The position numbers and the translations under genes are program-made. A stretch of DNA of 36,118 nt from Bacillota bacterium (GTDB lineage: Bacteria; Bacillota; Clostridia; Peptostreptococcales; Anaerovoracaceae): positions 1 through 36,118 of the forward strand of contig JAFRJI010000034.1 in NCBI GenBank assembly GCA_017432345.1. Reading direction: 5' to 3'. The notes beneath the pieces are model-generated. The model did not search any database and was not told where the DNA came from. It saw nothing but the letters and a program-made list of their open reading frames with translations. How positions within the stretch are numbered: the first letter of the stretch is position 1; each line of letters begins with the position of its first letter. Positions 15,434 to 22,602 of this stretch are shown here, in pieces.

Positions 15434-16015
15434 ATGAGAGTTTTAGAACTGCTGGAAGAAATTGAAGAAATCGTTGATACTGCTGCCGGATTTCCGCTTA
15501 CAGGAAAGATCATGATCGATTCCGAAGAACTGCTTGAGATCGTTCGTGAGATCAGAGCAGAGCTGCCGGATGAAATTCAGCAGGCACAGTGGATCAAAAA
15601 CGAAAGAGAAAGAATCATCGCGGAAGCGAGAACGCAGTATGAAGCCGTCATCGAAGATGCTCAGAAGCAGGCAGACTCTCTGGTCGAGAACAACGACATC
15701 ACAGTCCGCTCCAAGCTGAGAGCCGACGAACTTATGAGAGTTACCGAGGACACGGCGAAGCAGCTGAAGATCGGCACCTACGAATATCTGGACGGAATCC
15801 TCTACAATTTCCAGGGTAAGATGGAACATCTGAACTCCATCTATTTTGGTGAGATGTTCACGAGCATCGAGAAGGCGTTCGAAGACATCAACTCCGCTCT
15901 GGCCGCGAACCGGGATGAGCTGAAGGATATGGCTTACAGAGCGCAGATGGAAGACGGAGCAGAACCGCCGCAGGAAGAAGCGCCGGTCCCGCCTGAAATG
16001 GAAGAGGCAGAATAA
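15434..16015 (+). CDS. coiled-coil protein of a Clostridia coaD-linked family, function unknown
   Basis: A 193-residue acidic, mostly helical protein. Residues about 1-60 contain MRVLELLEEIEEIVDTAAGFPLTG, then a long helix (about 50-120, WIKNERERIIAEARTQYEAVI) resembling V-type ATPase subunit H/E-like stalk helices. A second helical part follows, and the tail is Pro/Glu-rich (PPQEEAPVPPEMEEAE). Such proteins are often annotated as ATPase-like, but no nucleotide-binding motif is visible. An AGGAGG site at 15423-15428 sets the start. It is probably read from the coaD promoter and ends at a strong terminator. A role near the division site or membrane would be a guess. Confidence 0.75.
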   Translation: MRVLELLEEIEEIVDTAAGFPLTGKIMIDSEELLEIVREIRAELPDEIQQAQWIKNERERIIAEARTQYEAVIEDAQKQADSLVENNDITVRSKLRADELMRVTEDTAKQLKIGTYEYLDGILYNFQGKMEHLNSIYFGEMFTSIEKAFEDINSALAANRDELKDMAYRAQMEDGAEPPQEEAPVPPEMEEAE

Positions 16016-16029
16016 ACGATAGTACATAT

Positions 16030-16065
16030 GCCCATGGCCTGTCGGTGATAGGTCATGGGCTTTTT
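16030..16065 (+). terminator. intrinsic terminator after the coiled-coil gene
   Basis: GCCCATGGCCT (16030-16040) pairs with AGGTCATGGGC (16050-16060), followed by TTTTT. Confidence 0.88.
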
Positions 16066-16070
16066 CGACT

Positions 16071-16085
16071 TGCTGCGATGCAGCA
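16071..16085 (+). other. perfect hairpin before the SGNH hydrolase gene
   Basis: TGCTGC-GAT-GCAGCA lies 11 bases before the ATG at 16097 and is followed, after seven bases, by TTTTT. It could be a second terminator, a translation-limiting hairpin, or an operator. The 9-base core TGCGATGCA also occurs in a hairpin before rpmF. Confidence 0.4.
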
Positions 16086-16096
16086 GGGCAGTTTTT

Positions 16097-17596
16097 ATGA
16101 GTAGAACCTGGTACCGACACAAATTCATACGTTTCATAGCATGTTTCATTTTTGCTTTTGTGATTGCCGCGGCTTTCTCTGCAGAGCCGTCGTTTGCTGT
16201 GTCCAAATCCGCCTTCAAGAAATCGGTGGTAACGGTCACGAAGGTCACCAGCGTCAATTACAATACGGTAAAGGTGACTTGGAAAACCGTGTCGGGAGCT
16301 GAGAGCTATGTGGTCTACCGGTCCACCGAAAAGAACAAGAACTATAAAAAAGCCCTCGTCGTAAAGAACGGGAGCGCGAAGACCGCAGAAGTGAGCAAGT
16401 GCGTGACTGGCCAGAAATACTTCTTCAAAGTCCGCGCCCAAAAGAAATTCAGCGGCACCACCGTCCAGACGAAAGAAGGGACACCGGTAGCCGGAAAGGC
16501 GAAACTAACGAAGCCGGGCATCAGTCTGAAGACCATCACCCGGACCATCCGCGTCTCCATCGGCAAAGTAGACGGTGCGACGTCCTATAAGATCTTCCGG
16601 TCCAAAAAGAAGAACAGCGGCTATACATGCATCAAGACGCTTTCCTCCAAGAAGGATGAATACTTCGACGAAGGCCTGGCCCTCAACACCAAGTATTTCT
16701 ACAAGGTGAAAGCGATCCGCAAAGTTTCCGGAAAACAGCTGGGCGCCAGCACCAGCAAGGTGGTATTCGCGGTAACGCCGTCACAGGACGGCAACGCGAA
16801 GAAGTACGATGTCAGCAAATTGGAGCCGCTGGAAGACAGCCCGTTCATGAACAAGCGGATCTTCTACCTGGGCAGTTCCGTTACGGCCGGGGCCTACAGC
16901 GAGAACCAGTCCTTTGTGGATTTTCTGAACAAACGGCATCAGATGATCGGCGACAAGTTCGCGGTCAGCGGGACAACGATGATCGACCGTAACGAGCGGT
17001 CCTACGTTTCCAGACTGAATCAGATCCCTCTCACCGAGGAATCCCTGGATTGCTTCGTCTGCCAGCTGTCGGCGAACGACGCTAGAGTGGGTGCCGTGAT
17101 CGGCGAGCCGATCGGTCCGAAGTCGAACCTCAAAAAATACGATACGATGACCGTAGCGGGCGCCATCGAATACATCACCGCCTACGCGAGTAAGAACTTC
17201 GACTGCCCGGTCGTGTTCTACACGCTGCCGGCGTTTGTCAGTTCCTATTACCACGAGGACATCTACCTCGAGATGCGGGCGGCGCTGCTGAGCGCGGCGG
17301 AGCTGTGGGACGGCAAGTTGCTGGTCCTGGATCTCTGGAACGACCCGACCTTTGATTATGACGCGAACCACGAGTACCGCGGTCTGTACATGGTTGACGC
17401 GATCCACCCGACGAAGGCGGGTTATGAGCTCAAGTACATGCCGGCCTTTGAACTGTTCTATGAGCAGTTCTTCCTAGGCGATCTCGGCAAAACAGAAGCG
17501 GAGGACGAACCGGATTACACAATGGACAGCGTGTCCGATGATGAAATATGGATAGAGGAAACCGATGAAGATCCTGGGGATTACAGCGGAATATAA
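16097..17596 (+). CDS. secreted protein with two FnIII-like domains and an SGNH/GDSL hydrolase domain
   Basis: A 499-residue exported protein. The signal peptide spans about 1-34 (basic start, hydrophobic FIACFIFAFVIAAAF, likely cut after PSFA). Two fibronectin type III-like domains follow (about 45-130 and 137-228), each with the W/YK..RS and YFFKV/YFYKV strands. The SGNH domain (about 250-460) has block I YLGSSVTAG (serine at 260 or 261), a glycine block near SGTT (291-294), block III LSANDAR (N327), and block V DAIHP (D434, H437). The target is likely an ester on a surface or dietary polysaccharide, but this is inferred. The tail is acidic. There is no cell-wall sorting motif. It overlaps tmcAL by 32 bases. 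The start is chosen after the terminator and has only a weak AGGG site. Confidence 0.82.
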   Translation: MSRTWYRHKFIRFIACFIFAFVIAAAFSAEPSFAVSKSAFKKSVVTVTKVTSVNYNTVKVTWKTVSGAESYVVYRSTEKNKNYKKALVVKNGSAKTAEVSKCVTGQKYFFKVRAQKKFSGTTVQTKEGTPVAGKAKLTKPGISLKTITRTIRVSIGKVDGATSYKIFRSKKKNSGYTCIKTLSSKKDEYFDEGLALNTKYFYKVKAIRKVSGKQLGASTSKVVFAVTPSQDGNAKKYDVSKLEPLEDSPFMNKRIFYLGSSVTAGAYSENQSFVDFLNKRHQMIGDKFAVSGTTMIDRNERSYVSRLNQIPLTEESLDCFVCQLSANDARVGAVIGEPIGPKSNLKKYDTMTVAGAIEYITAYASKNFDCPVVFYTLPAFVSSYYHEDIYLEMRAALLSAAELWDGKLLVLDLWNDPTFDYDANHEYRGLYMVDAIHPTKAGYELKYMPAFELFYEQFFLGDLGKTEAEDEPDYTMDSVSDDEIWIEETDEDPGDYSGI

Positions 17597-18839
17597 CCCT
17601 TTTCATAGGGGTCATCAATATCACCTCGAACAGGCAAAAGAAATCACCGGCGCTGACATCACGCTGGTCGCGATGAGCGGTGATTTTACCCAGCGCGGGG
17701 AGCCTGCCATCGAGGACAAATGGAAAAGGAGCAAGGATGCCGTTCAGTCAGGCGCTGATTTGGTGTTCGAGCTGCCTTTTTTGTTCGCGTGCAATCGCGC
17801 GCCGTATTTCGCGGCCGGCGGTGTGGACCACCTGATCGCGGCCGGTGCGACGCACATTTCCTTTGGCTGCGAGGCGGACGATCCGGCGGATCTGCTGCAG
17901 CTCGCGGCGGACCTACAGGCAAACCGTGACGAGCTCCGGGCACAGACGCAGGCGAACATGCAAGCGGGCGTTTCTTATGCAAAGGCATACGAATCGGCAA
18001 CCGCAGCGATTCTCGGAGAAGACGCGGCGGGTCTAATCCTGCAGCCGAACAACATCCTCGCGGTAGAGTATCTGAAACGCATCGGTTTTTGGAATGAGCA
18101 GGGGAAAGACGTTGTGGCGGTTCCGGTCAAGCGGACCGGCTCCGGCTACCGCGATTCCGACGACGAGACCGCTTACGCAGGCGCGTCCTTCATCCGGCAG
18201 AATCTCGGCAAGACGGACGTGCGCCGCTTCCTGACCGAGGAAACAGCGCAGCTGCTGCTCGGCGAAGATAACGGCCGTTCCACAGCAGACGACTATGCAA
18301 AAGCCAAGGCCCGCTATTTCGATATGCTGAAGGCGGCCCTGCTGCGCAGCGAGTCGGCCGAACTGCGGGACCTCTACTGCATCGGCGAAGGATTGGAAAA
18401 CCGGTTCCTGAGCGAGATCGCCAAGGCGGATAGTCTGGATGCGTTCGTGTCCGGCATGGTTTCAAAAAGATATACCGCGGCTGCCGTTCAGAGAATGATG
18501 ACCTACATTCTCATGGGCTTAAAGAAAGAGACGGCTGACCGGTTAATGGAGCATTATCTGCAGGACAATCTGCAGGAGGGTGCAGGCGCGACTCGGTACA
18601 TGCGGATCCTGGCTGCCAGCAGGAAGGGAAGGGACTACATCAAAACCTTCAAAAAAGAAAACGATCAAGAAAACGATCTGCAGATCATCACGAACCGGAA
18701 CAAGCAGATGCCGTCCGATCCGTATTCCGGAGAGCTGCTGGAACTGGACGGCAAGGCGGCGGACCTGTACAATGCGCTGTTCGGAAGACGGCTGTATGAC
18801 AGCTCTGACAAGGTCCTCAGACCGTATATTGAATCTTGA
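17565..18839 (+). CDS. tmcAL: tRNA(Met) cytidine acetate ligase (YlbM family)
   Basis: In Bacillus, TmcAL activates acetate with ATP and makes N4-acetylcytidine at the wobble base of elongator tRNA(Met). The 424-residue protein has the nucleotidyltransferase signature GITAEYNPFHRGHQYH (5-20), the conserved SGDFTQRGEPAI and ELPF segments, and a C-terminal half fitting the family. The ATG has AGAGG just upstream, inside the end of the SGNH gene. ackA directly follows, so an acetate-using tRNA enzyme sits next to acetate kinase; the same neighbourhood is common in Clostridia. Function is transferred from Bacillus. Confidence 0.9.
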   Translation: MKILGITAEYNPFHRGHQYHLEQAKEITGADITLVAMSGDFTQRGEPAIEDKWKRSKDAVQSGADLVFELPFLFACNRAPYFAAGGVDHLIAAGATHISFGCEADDPADLLQLAADLQANRDELRAQTQANMQAGVSYAKAYESATAAILGEDAAGLILQPNNILAVEYLKRIGFWNEQGKDVVAVPVKRTGSGYRDSDDETAYAGASFIRQNLGKTDVRRFLTEETAQLLLGEDNGRSTADDYAKAKARYFDMLKAALLRSESAELRDLYCIGEGLENRFLSEIAKADSLDAFVSGMVSKRYTAAAVQRMMTYILMGLKKETADRLMEHYLQDNLQEGAGATRYMRILAASRKGRDYIKTFKKENDQENDLQIITNRNKQMPSDPYSGELLELDGKAADLYNALFGRRLYDSSDKVLRPYIES

Positions 18840-18864
18840 AAAAATGGGGTCATGGGAGTATAAT
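18836..18864 (+). promoter_or_regulatory. ackA promoter
   Basis: TTGAAA (18836-18841), 17 bases, TATAAT (18859-18864). The -35 overlaps the tmcAL stop codon. Predicted start is near 18871, about 38 bases before ackA. Confidence 0.85.
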
Positions 18865-18908
18865 AATTGGGCAAACGTTAAAAACAATAAACAACAGGAG
18901 GGCAATAA

Positions 18909-20114
18909 ATGAAAGTTTTAGTTATCAACTGCGGCAGTTCTTCGTTAAAGTACCAGGTCCTGGATATGACCAATGAAGTTTTGGAGTGTAAAGGCTTAGT
19001 AGAAAGAATCGGCATGGAAGGTTCTGAGATCACCCATGAGAAGATCGGACAGGAAAAATTCCATCTGATCACACCAATGGAAAACCATAAGGACGCCATC
19101 GGCCACGTGCTCGATGCCATCCAGGATGACGAACACGGCGTCGTCAAAGACATGAAGGAAATCGGAGCAGTCGGACACAGAGTTGTTCACGCCGGTGAAA
19201 AGTTCGCGAGATCCGTCCTGATCACGGACGAAGTCATCAAAGCGCTGGAAGAATGTACTCCGCTGGCGCCGCTGCACAATCCGCCAAACCTCCTCGGTAT
19301 CGCGGCTTGTCAGGAACTGATGCCGGGAACACCAATGGTCGGCGTATTTGACACAGCGTTCCACCAGACCATGCCTCCTGAATCATTCATTTATGCGATC
19401 CCATATGAATTCTATACAAAGCACGGAATCCGTAGATACGGATTCCACGGAACTTCCCACAAGTATGTTGCAGAGAGAGCTGCAGACATCCTGAATGTCA
19501 ACCTGGATGACCTGAAGCTGATCACCTGCCACCTCGGAAACGGCGCATCCGTATCCGCCATCAAGAGAGGCAAGTGTATCGACACATCCATGGGCTTCAC
19601 TCCGCTGGAAGGTCTCGTCATGGGGACCAGATCCGGCGATATCGACCCGGCGATCGTAACTTACATGAGAGAAGTGGAACACCTGGATCTTGGCGAAGCC
19701 AATGAGATCCTGAACAAGAAGTCCGGCGTACTGGGCATTTCCGGCGTATCCAGTGACTTCAGAGATCTCGAAAGAGCTGCGGAAGAAGGAAACGAGAGAG
19801 CACAGCTGGCACTGAAGGTATTCGCGCACAAAGTACGTTTCTACATCGGCGCTTACATTGCTGAGATGAACGGCTGCGACGCGATCGTATTCACCGCCGG
19901 CGTCGGCGAAAATGACATCGGCATGAGAGACATCATCTGCAACGACCTGGGCAACCTGGGCATCAAGCTGGACGTTGTCAAGAACCGTGTCAGAGGTAAG
20001 GAAACGATCATCTCCAGAGATGACTCCAAGATCAAGCTGATCATGATCCCGACCAACGAAGAGCTGATGATCGCCAGAGATACGTACAATATCGTAACCG
20101 GTAAAATGAAATAA
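18909..20114 (+). CDS. ackA: acetate kinase
   Basis: Interconverts acetyl phosphate + ADP and acetate + ATP, the ATP-yielding last step of acetate fermentation. The 401 residues match the family. The start [16 protein letters not shown] is the ATPase-fold phosphate-1 signature (N7, S10-S12). Further family blocks are [11 protein letters not shown], the FDTAFH region, [12 protein letters not shown], and [12 protein letters not shown]. The ribosome binding site ACAGGAGG lies at 18894-18901. Codon choice is plainer and more AGA-rich than in the neighbours, in line with high expression. The usual partner gene pta is not in the window. Confidence 0.98.
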   Translation: MKVLVINCGSSSLKYQVLDMTNEVLECKGLVERIGMEGSEITHEKIGQEKFHLITPMENHKDAIGHVLDAIQDDEHGVVKDMKEIGAVGHRVVHAGEKFARSVLITDEVIKALEECTPLAPLHNPPNLLGIAACQELMPGTPMVGVFDTAFHQTMPPESFIYAIPYEFYTKHGIRRYGFHGTSHKYVAERAADILNVNLDDLKLITCHLGNGASVSAIKRGKCIDTSMGFTPLEGLVMGTRSGDIDPAIVTYMREVEHLDLGEANEILNKKSGVLGISGVSSDFRDLERAAEEGNERAQLALKVFAHKVRFYIGAYIAEMNGCDAIVFTAGVGENDIGMRDIICNDLGNLGIKLDVVKNRVRGKETIISRDDSKIKLIMIPTNEELMIARDTYNIVTGKMK

Positions 20115-20135
20115 TCGATCGGCTTGAAATAGTTG

Positions 20136-20165
20136 TTGACAAAGACCGTTCATCGCGTGTATACT
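20136..20165 (+). promoter_or_regulatory. rpmF promoter
   Basis: A perfect -35 TTGACA (20136-20141), 18 bases, TATACT (20160-20165). Predicted start is near 20172, so the following hairpin begins at about +1. Confidence 0.82.
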
Positions 20166-20170
20166 TACAA

Positions 20171-20185
20171 CGTTGCGATGCAACG
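20171..20185 (+). other. hairpin at the rpmF transcription start
   Basis: CGTTGC-GAT-GCAACG, a perfect six-pair inverted repeat placed at the predicted 5' end of the rpmF mRNA. It may stabilise the mRNA or act as a protein site. Confidence 0.45.
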
Positions 20186-20209
20186 AACTGGCACGAAGGA
20201 GGTGTAAAG

Positions 20210-20392
20210 ATGGCAGTACCTAAAAGAAGAACTTCAAAAGCTAAGACTCATCAGAGAAAGGCGGCTAACATGAAGATGAAGGCACCTGGCGTTTCTATTT
20301 GCCCACAGTGCCACGAGCCGAAGCTTCCACATAGAGTATGTCCGAACTGCAACTACTATGACGGTAAAGAAATCGTTTCACCGGAAGCATAG
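20210..20392 (+). CDS. rpmF: 50S ribosomal protein L32
   Basis: A 60-residue large-subunit protein starting MAVPKRRTSKAKTHQRK, the standard L32 N-terminus. The zinc-binding form is present, with C31, C34, C44 and C47. The AGGAGG site at 20196-20201 is strong. The yceD/ylbN gene normally preceding rpmF and the plsX-fab genes that often follow are both absent here. Confidence 0.97.
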   Translation: MAVPKRRTSKAKTHQRKAANMKMKAPGVSICPQCHEPKLPHRVCPNCNYYDGKEIVSPEA

Positions 20393-20413
20393 GATTGGAA
20401 TTAACAAAGCAAT

Positions 20414-20446
20414 AAAAAAACTGCTGCAGAACTGCAGCAGTTTTTT
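20414..20446. terminator. bidirectional terminator between rpmF and asd
   Basis: A perfect stem CTGCTGCA / TGCAGCAG around a short loop (20421-20440), with seven A's before it and six T's after it. It works on both strands, ending rpmF from the left and asd from the right. Confidence 0.92.
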
Positions 20447-20479
20447 GTTGTCTGTTTAGTGGATTTTTTGTCAAATGAC

Positions 20480-21487
20480 TTAGTCCGGCATTTCCTCCAG
20501 AAGCTGTTCCGCAATCTGGACGGCGTTCGTAGCGGCGCCTTTGCGGATGTTGTCCGCAACGACCCAGATGTTCAGCCCGTTCTCGACGGAGAAGTCGCGG
20601 CGGATCCGTCCGATGTAAACTTCGTCGGTGCCGGCGGCATCCCGCGCCAGAGGGTAGACGTTGTGTTCTACATCATCCTGCAGAACGACGCCCGGGGCGT
20701 TCGCGAACAGCTCGCGGATGTCTTCCAGCTCGAACGGCTTTTCCAGTTCGATGTTGATGGACTCACTGTGGGAATCGAAGACCGGGACGCGGACGGTGGT
20801 TGCCGTAACCTTGATGTTATCGTCACCGAGAATTTTGTGCGTCTCGTTGATCATCTTCATCTCTTCTTTGGTGTAGCCGTTGTCCAGGAACACATCGATG
20901 TGCGGCAGGCAGTTGCCGGCGATCGGGTGGGCGTAAGCCTGCAGATCCTCGTCGTTGCCGGCCAGACCGTTCTTCAGGTCGTTGATGCCCTTGATGCCGG
21001 AACCGGATACGGCCTGGTACGTCGAATAAACGACTCTCTTGATCCCGTACTTATCCTGCAAAGGCTTCAGTGCCACCATGGCCTGAATCGTGGAGCAGTT
21101 CGGATTGGCAATGATGCCTTTGTTCCACTTGATGTCCTGCGGATTGACTTCCGGCACGACGAGAGGAACGTCCTTGTCCATTCTCCACTGGCTGCTGTTA
21201 TCTACGACGGTCACGCCATGCGCTGCCGCGATCGGGGCGAACTTGGCGCTTGTCCCGCCGCCCGCGGAGAACAGGGCGATATCGATCGGTTTATCGAAAG
21301 AATGCTCGGTCAGTTCTTCCACGGTGTATTCCTTTCCCTTGAATGTCAGCTTCTTGCCGGCTGACTTTTTGGATGCCATCATATAGATGTTCTCGAATGG
21401 GAAATCTCTTTCTTCGAGGACCTTCAGGAATGTTGATCCGACAACTCCCGTTGCTCCTACGACTGCAATGTTTGGTTTGCGTTTCAT
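20480..21487 (-). CDS. asd: aspartate-semialdehyde dehydrogenase
   Basis: Reduces aspartyl phosphate to aspartate semialdehyde with NADPH, the branch point to lysine/diaminopimelate, threonine and methionine. The 335 residues include the NADP-binding GATGVVGS (11-18), the SSQWRMDKDVPLVVPEVN substrate segment, and the active-site cysteine C131 in ANPNCSTIQ. The ATG at 21487 has AGGAGG upstream on the minus strand. It is a single gene with its own promoter and terminator. The leader is about 40 bases, too short for a lysine riboswitch. Diaminopimelate supply links it to the cell-wall genes nearby. Confidence 0.96.
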   Translation of the reverse strand: MKRKPNIAVVGATGVVGSTFLKVLEERDFPFENIYMMASKKSAGKKLTFKGKEYTVEELTEHSFDKPIDIALFSAGGGTSAKFAPIAAAHGVTVVDNSSQWRMDKDVPLVVPEVNPQDIKWNKGIIANPNCSTIQAMVALKPLQDKYGIKRVVYSTYQAVSGSGIKGINDLKNGLAGNDEDLQAYAHPIAGNCLPHIDVFLDNGYTKEEMKMINETHKILGDDNIKVTATTVRVPVFDSHSESINIELEKPFELEDIRELFANAPGVVLQDDVEHNVYPLARDAAGTDEVYIGRIRRDFSVENGLNIWVVADNIRKGAATNAVQIAEQLLEEMPD

Positions 21488-21532
21488 TTCTCTTACTGAC
21501 CTCCTGAATGAATATTTTTACGTACATCGGAA

Positions 21533-21561
21533 ATTATACAACTCGCCTAGAGGAAATGCAA
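21533..21561 (-). promoter_or_regulatory. asd promoter
   Basis: Read on the minus strand: TTGCAT (21561-21556), 17 bases, TATAAT (21538-21533). Predicted start is near 21526. Confidence 0.72.
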
Positions 21562-21590
21562 GGGTTCCGGCGCCAAAAACAGAAAAGAGA

Positions 21591-21614
21591 AAAAACACTA
21601 AATCGTGTGTTTTT
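21591..21614. other. A/T-rich hairpin between asd and uppP
   Basis: AAAAACAC (21591-21598) pairs with GTGTTTTT (21607-21614). It sits between two divergent genes, where no terminator is needed. It might stop antisense reading towards uppP. Little more can be said. Confidence 0.35.
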
Positions 21615-21646
21615 CAATGATTCCGCTACCAGGTATGGTGGTCTTG

Positions 21647-21655
21647 TGATAGAAT
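21647..21655 (+). promoter_or_regulatory. uppP extended -10 promoter
   Basis: TGATAGAAT gives a TGa extension and a TAGAAT -10 (21650-21655), the same string as in the coaD promoter. No good -35 is seen. Predicted start is near 21662, 50 bases before the ATG. Confidence 0.5.
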
Positions 21656-21711
21656 ATATTCTGTATAAGAACGTACTTATGCAGATTATTATTAGAGGGA
21701 GCAATCATAGC

Positions 21712-22548
21712 ATGACATTTTTACAGGCAATCATCCTCGGTCTCATACAGGGTCTGGCGGAATTTCTGCCGATCAGCAGTTCGGGACATCTGGCATTATT
21801 GCAGGCATTTTTCGGGATCGAATCGGACAGCGTGCTGCTGTTCACGGTGCTGCTCCATGTGGGCACGCTGATTTCGGTCTTCATCATCTATTGGAAAGAC
21901 ATCGTCGCGTTGATCATTGAGCTTTGTCTCACGATCAAAGATCTTTGCACGGGGAAGGGGCTGCGGATCAATTCCAGTCCGACAAGAAGACTCGGGTTCA
22001 TGATCATCGTCGCGACGATCCCGACGGCGCTGATCGGGCTGCTCTTTGAGGATTTCTTCGAGAGCCTGTATTCATCGATCGTGTCGATTGCCATCGGTCT
22101 CGTGTTCACCGGCGCCATCCTGCTGATCGCGGAGCGTGCGGGCAAAGACGAAAACGACGTTATGAAGATGAAATTCCGGCACGCAGTCTTCATCGGCTGC
22201 ATGCAGGGCATCGCGATCTGCCCGGGCGTATCCCGTTCCGGCTCCACGCTGTTCGGCGGACTGATTGCCGGTCTGGAACGGAAATTCGCGGTCAAATTCG
22301 CATTTCTGATCTCGATTCCGTCCATTCTCGGATCCGTGGTGCTGGAAGCACCGAAGGCCTTTGAACAGGGCATGGACGCATCGCTGGCAGTGCCGGTCAT
22401 CGCCGGCATGATCATCGCCGCGATCTCCGGTATCGTCGCCATCAAGACGATGATCCGGGTCGTTTCCAACAAGCGGCTCGTCGGATTCACGATCTACGTT
22501 TGGATGGTCGCGATCGCGGTATTCACCTACGTACTGATTACGGGATAA
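21712..22548 (+). CDS. uppP: undecaprenyl-diphosphatase
   Basis: An integral membrane enzyme (BacA family) that removes a phosphate from undecaprenyl diphosphate so the lipid carrier can be reused for peptidoglycan. The 278-residue product starts MTFLQAIILGLIQGLAEFLP. It has both catalytic motifs: QGLAEFLPISSSGHL (13-27) and CPGVSRSGST in the middle. About seven or eight hydrophobic segments are visible. The ATG at 21712 has GAGGGAG upstream; longer in-frame starts lie in the asd promoter region and are rejected. Overproduction of this family gives bacitracin tolerance. Confidence 0.96.
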   Translation: MTFLQAIILGLIQGLAEFLPISSSGHLALLQAFFGIESDSVLLFTVLLHVGTLISVFIIYWKDIVALIIELCLTIKDLCTGKGLRINSSPTRRLGFMIIVATIPTALIGLLFEDFFESLYSSIVSIAIGLVFTGAILLIAERAGKDENDVMKMKFRHAVFIGCMQGIAICPGVSRSGSTLFGGLIAGLERKFAVKFAFLISIPSILGSVVLEAPKAFEQGMDASLAVPVIAGMIIAAISGIVAIKTMIRVVSNKRLVGFTIYVWMVAIAVFTYVLITG

Positions 22549-22549
22549 C

Positions 22550-22590
22550 ACATCGCGATATAATACATCACGATATACATGTGATAGATA
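22550..22590 (+). repeat. short tandem repeats before ftsK
   Basis: ACATCGCGATATA (22550-22562) and ACATCACGATATA (22565-22577) are 13-base units with one mismatch and a 15-base period. A weaker third copy, ACATGTGATAGAT, starts at 22577. The first holds a TATAAT (22559-22564) that could be a -10 box. These could be operator sites or simple replication slippage. Confidence 0.5.
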
Positions 22591-22602
22591 AAAGAGGTAA
22601 AC

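Noticed and set aside
20108-20210. A FapR or lipid-regulator operator before rpmF
   Set aside because: The inverted repeat there does not match the known FapR consensus, and no fatty-acid genes follow.
21488-21530. A lysine riboswitch before asd
   Set aside because: The predicted asd leader is only about 40 bases, far too short for a lysine riboswitch.
21508-21711. A 68-residue N-terminal extension of UppP
   Set aside because: It would begin inside the asd promoter, is not hydrophobic like UppP, and the ATG at 21712 fits the family.
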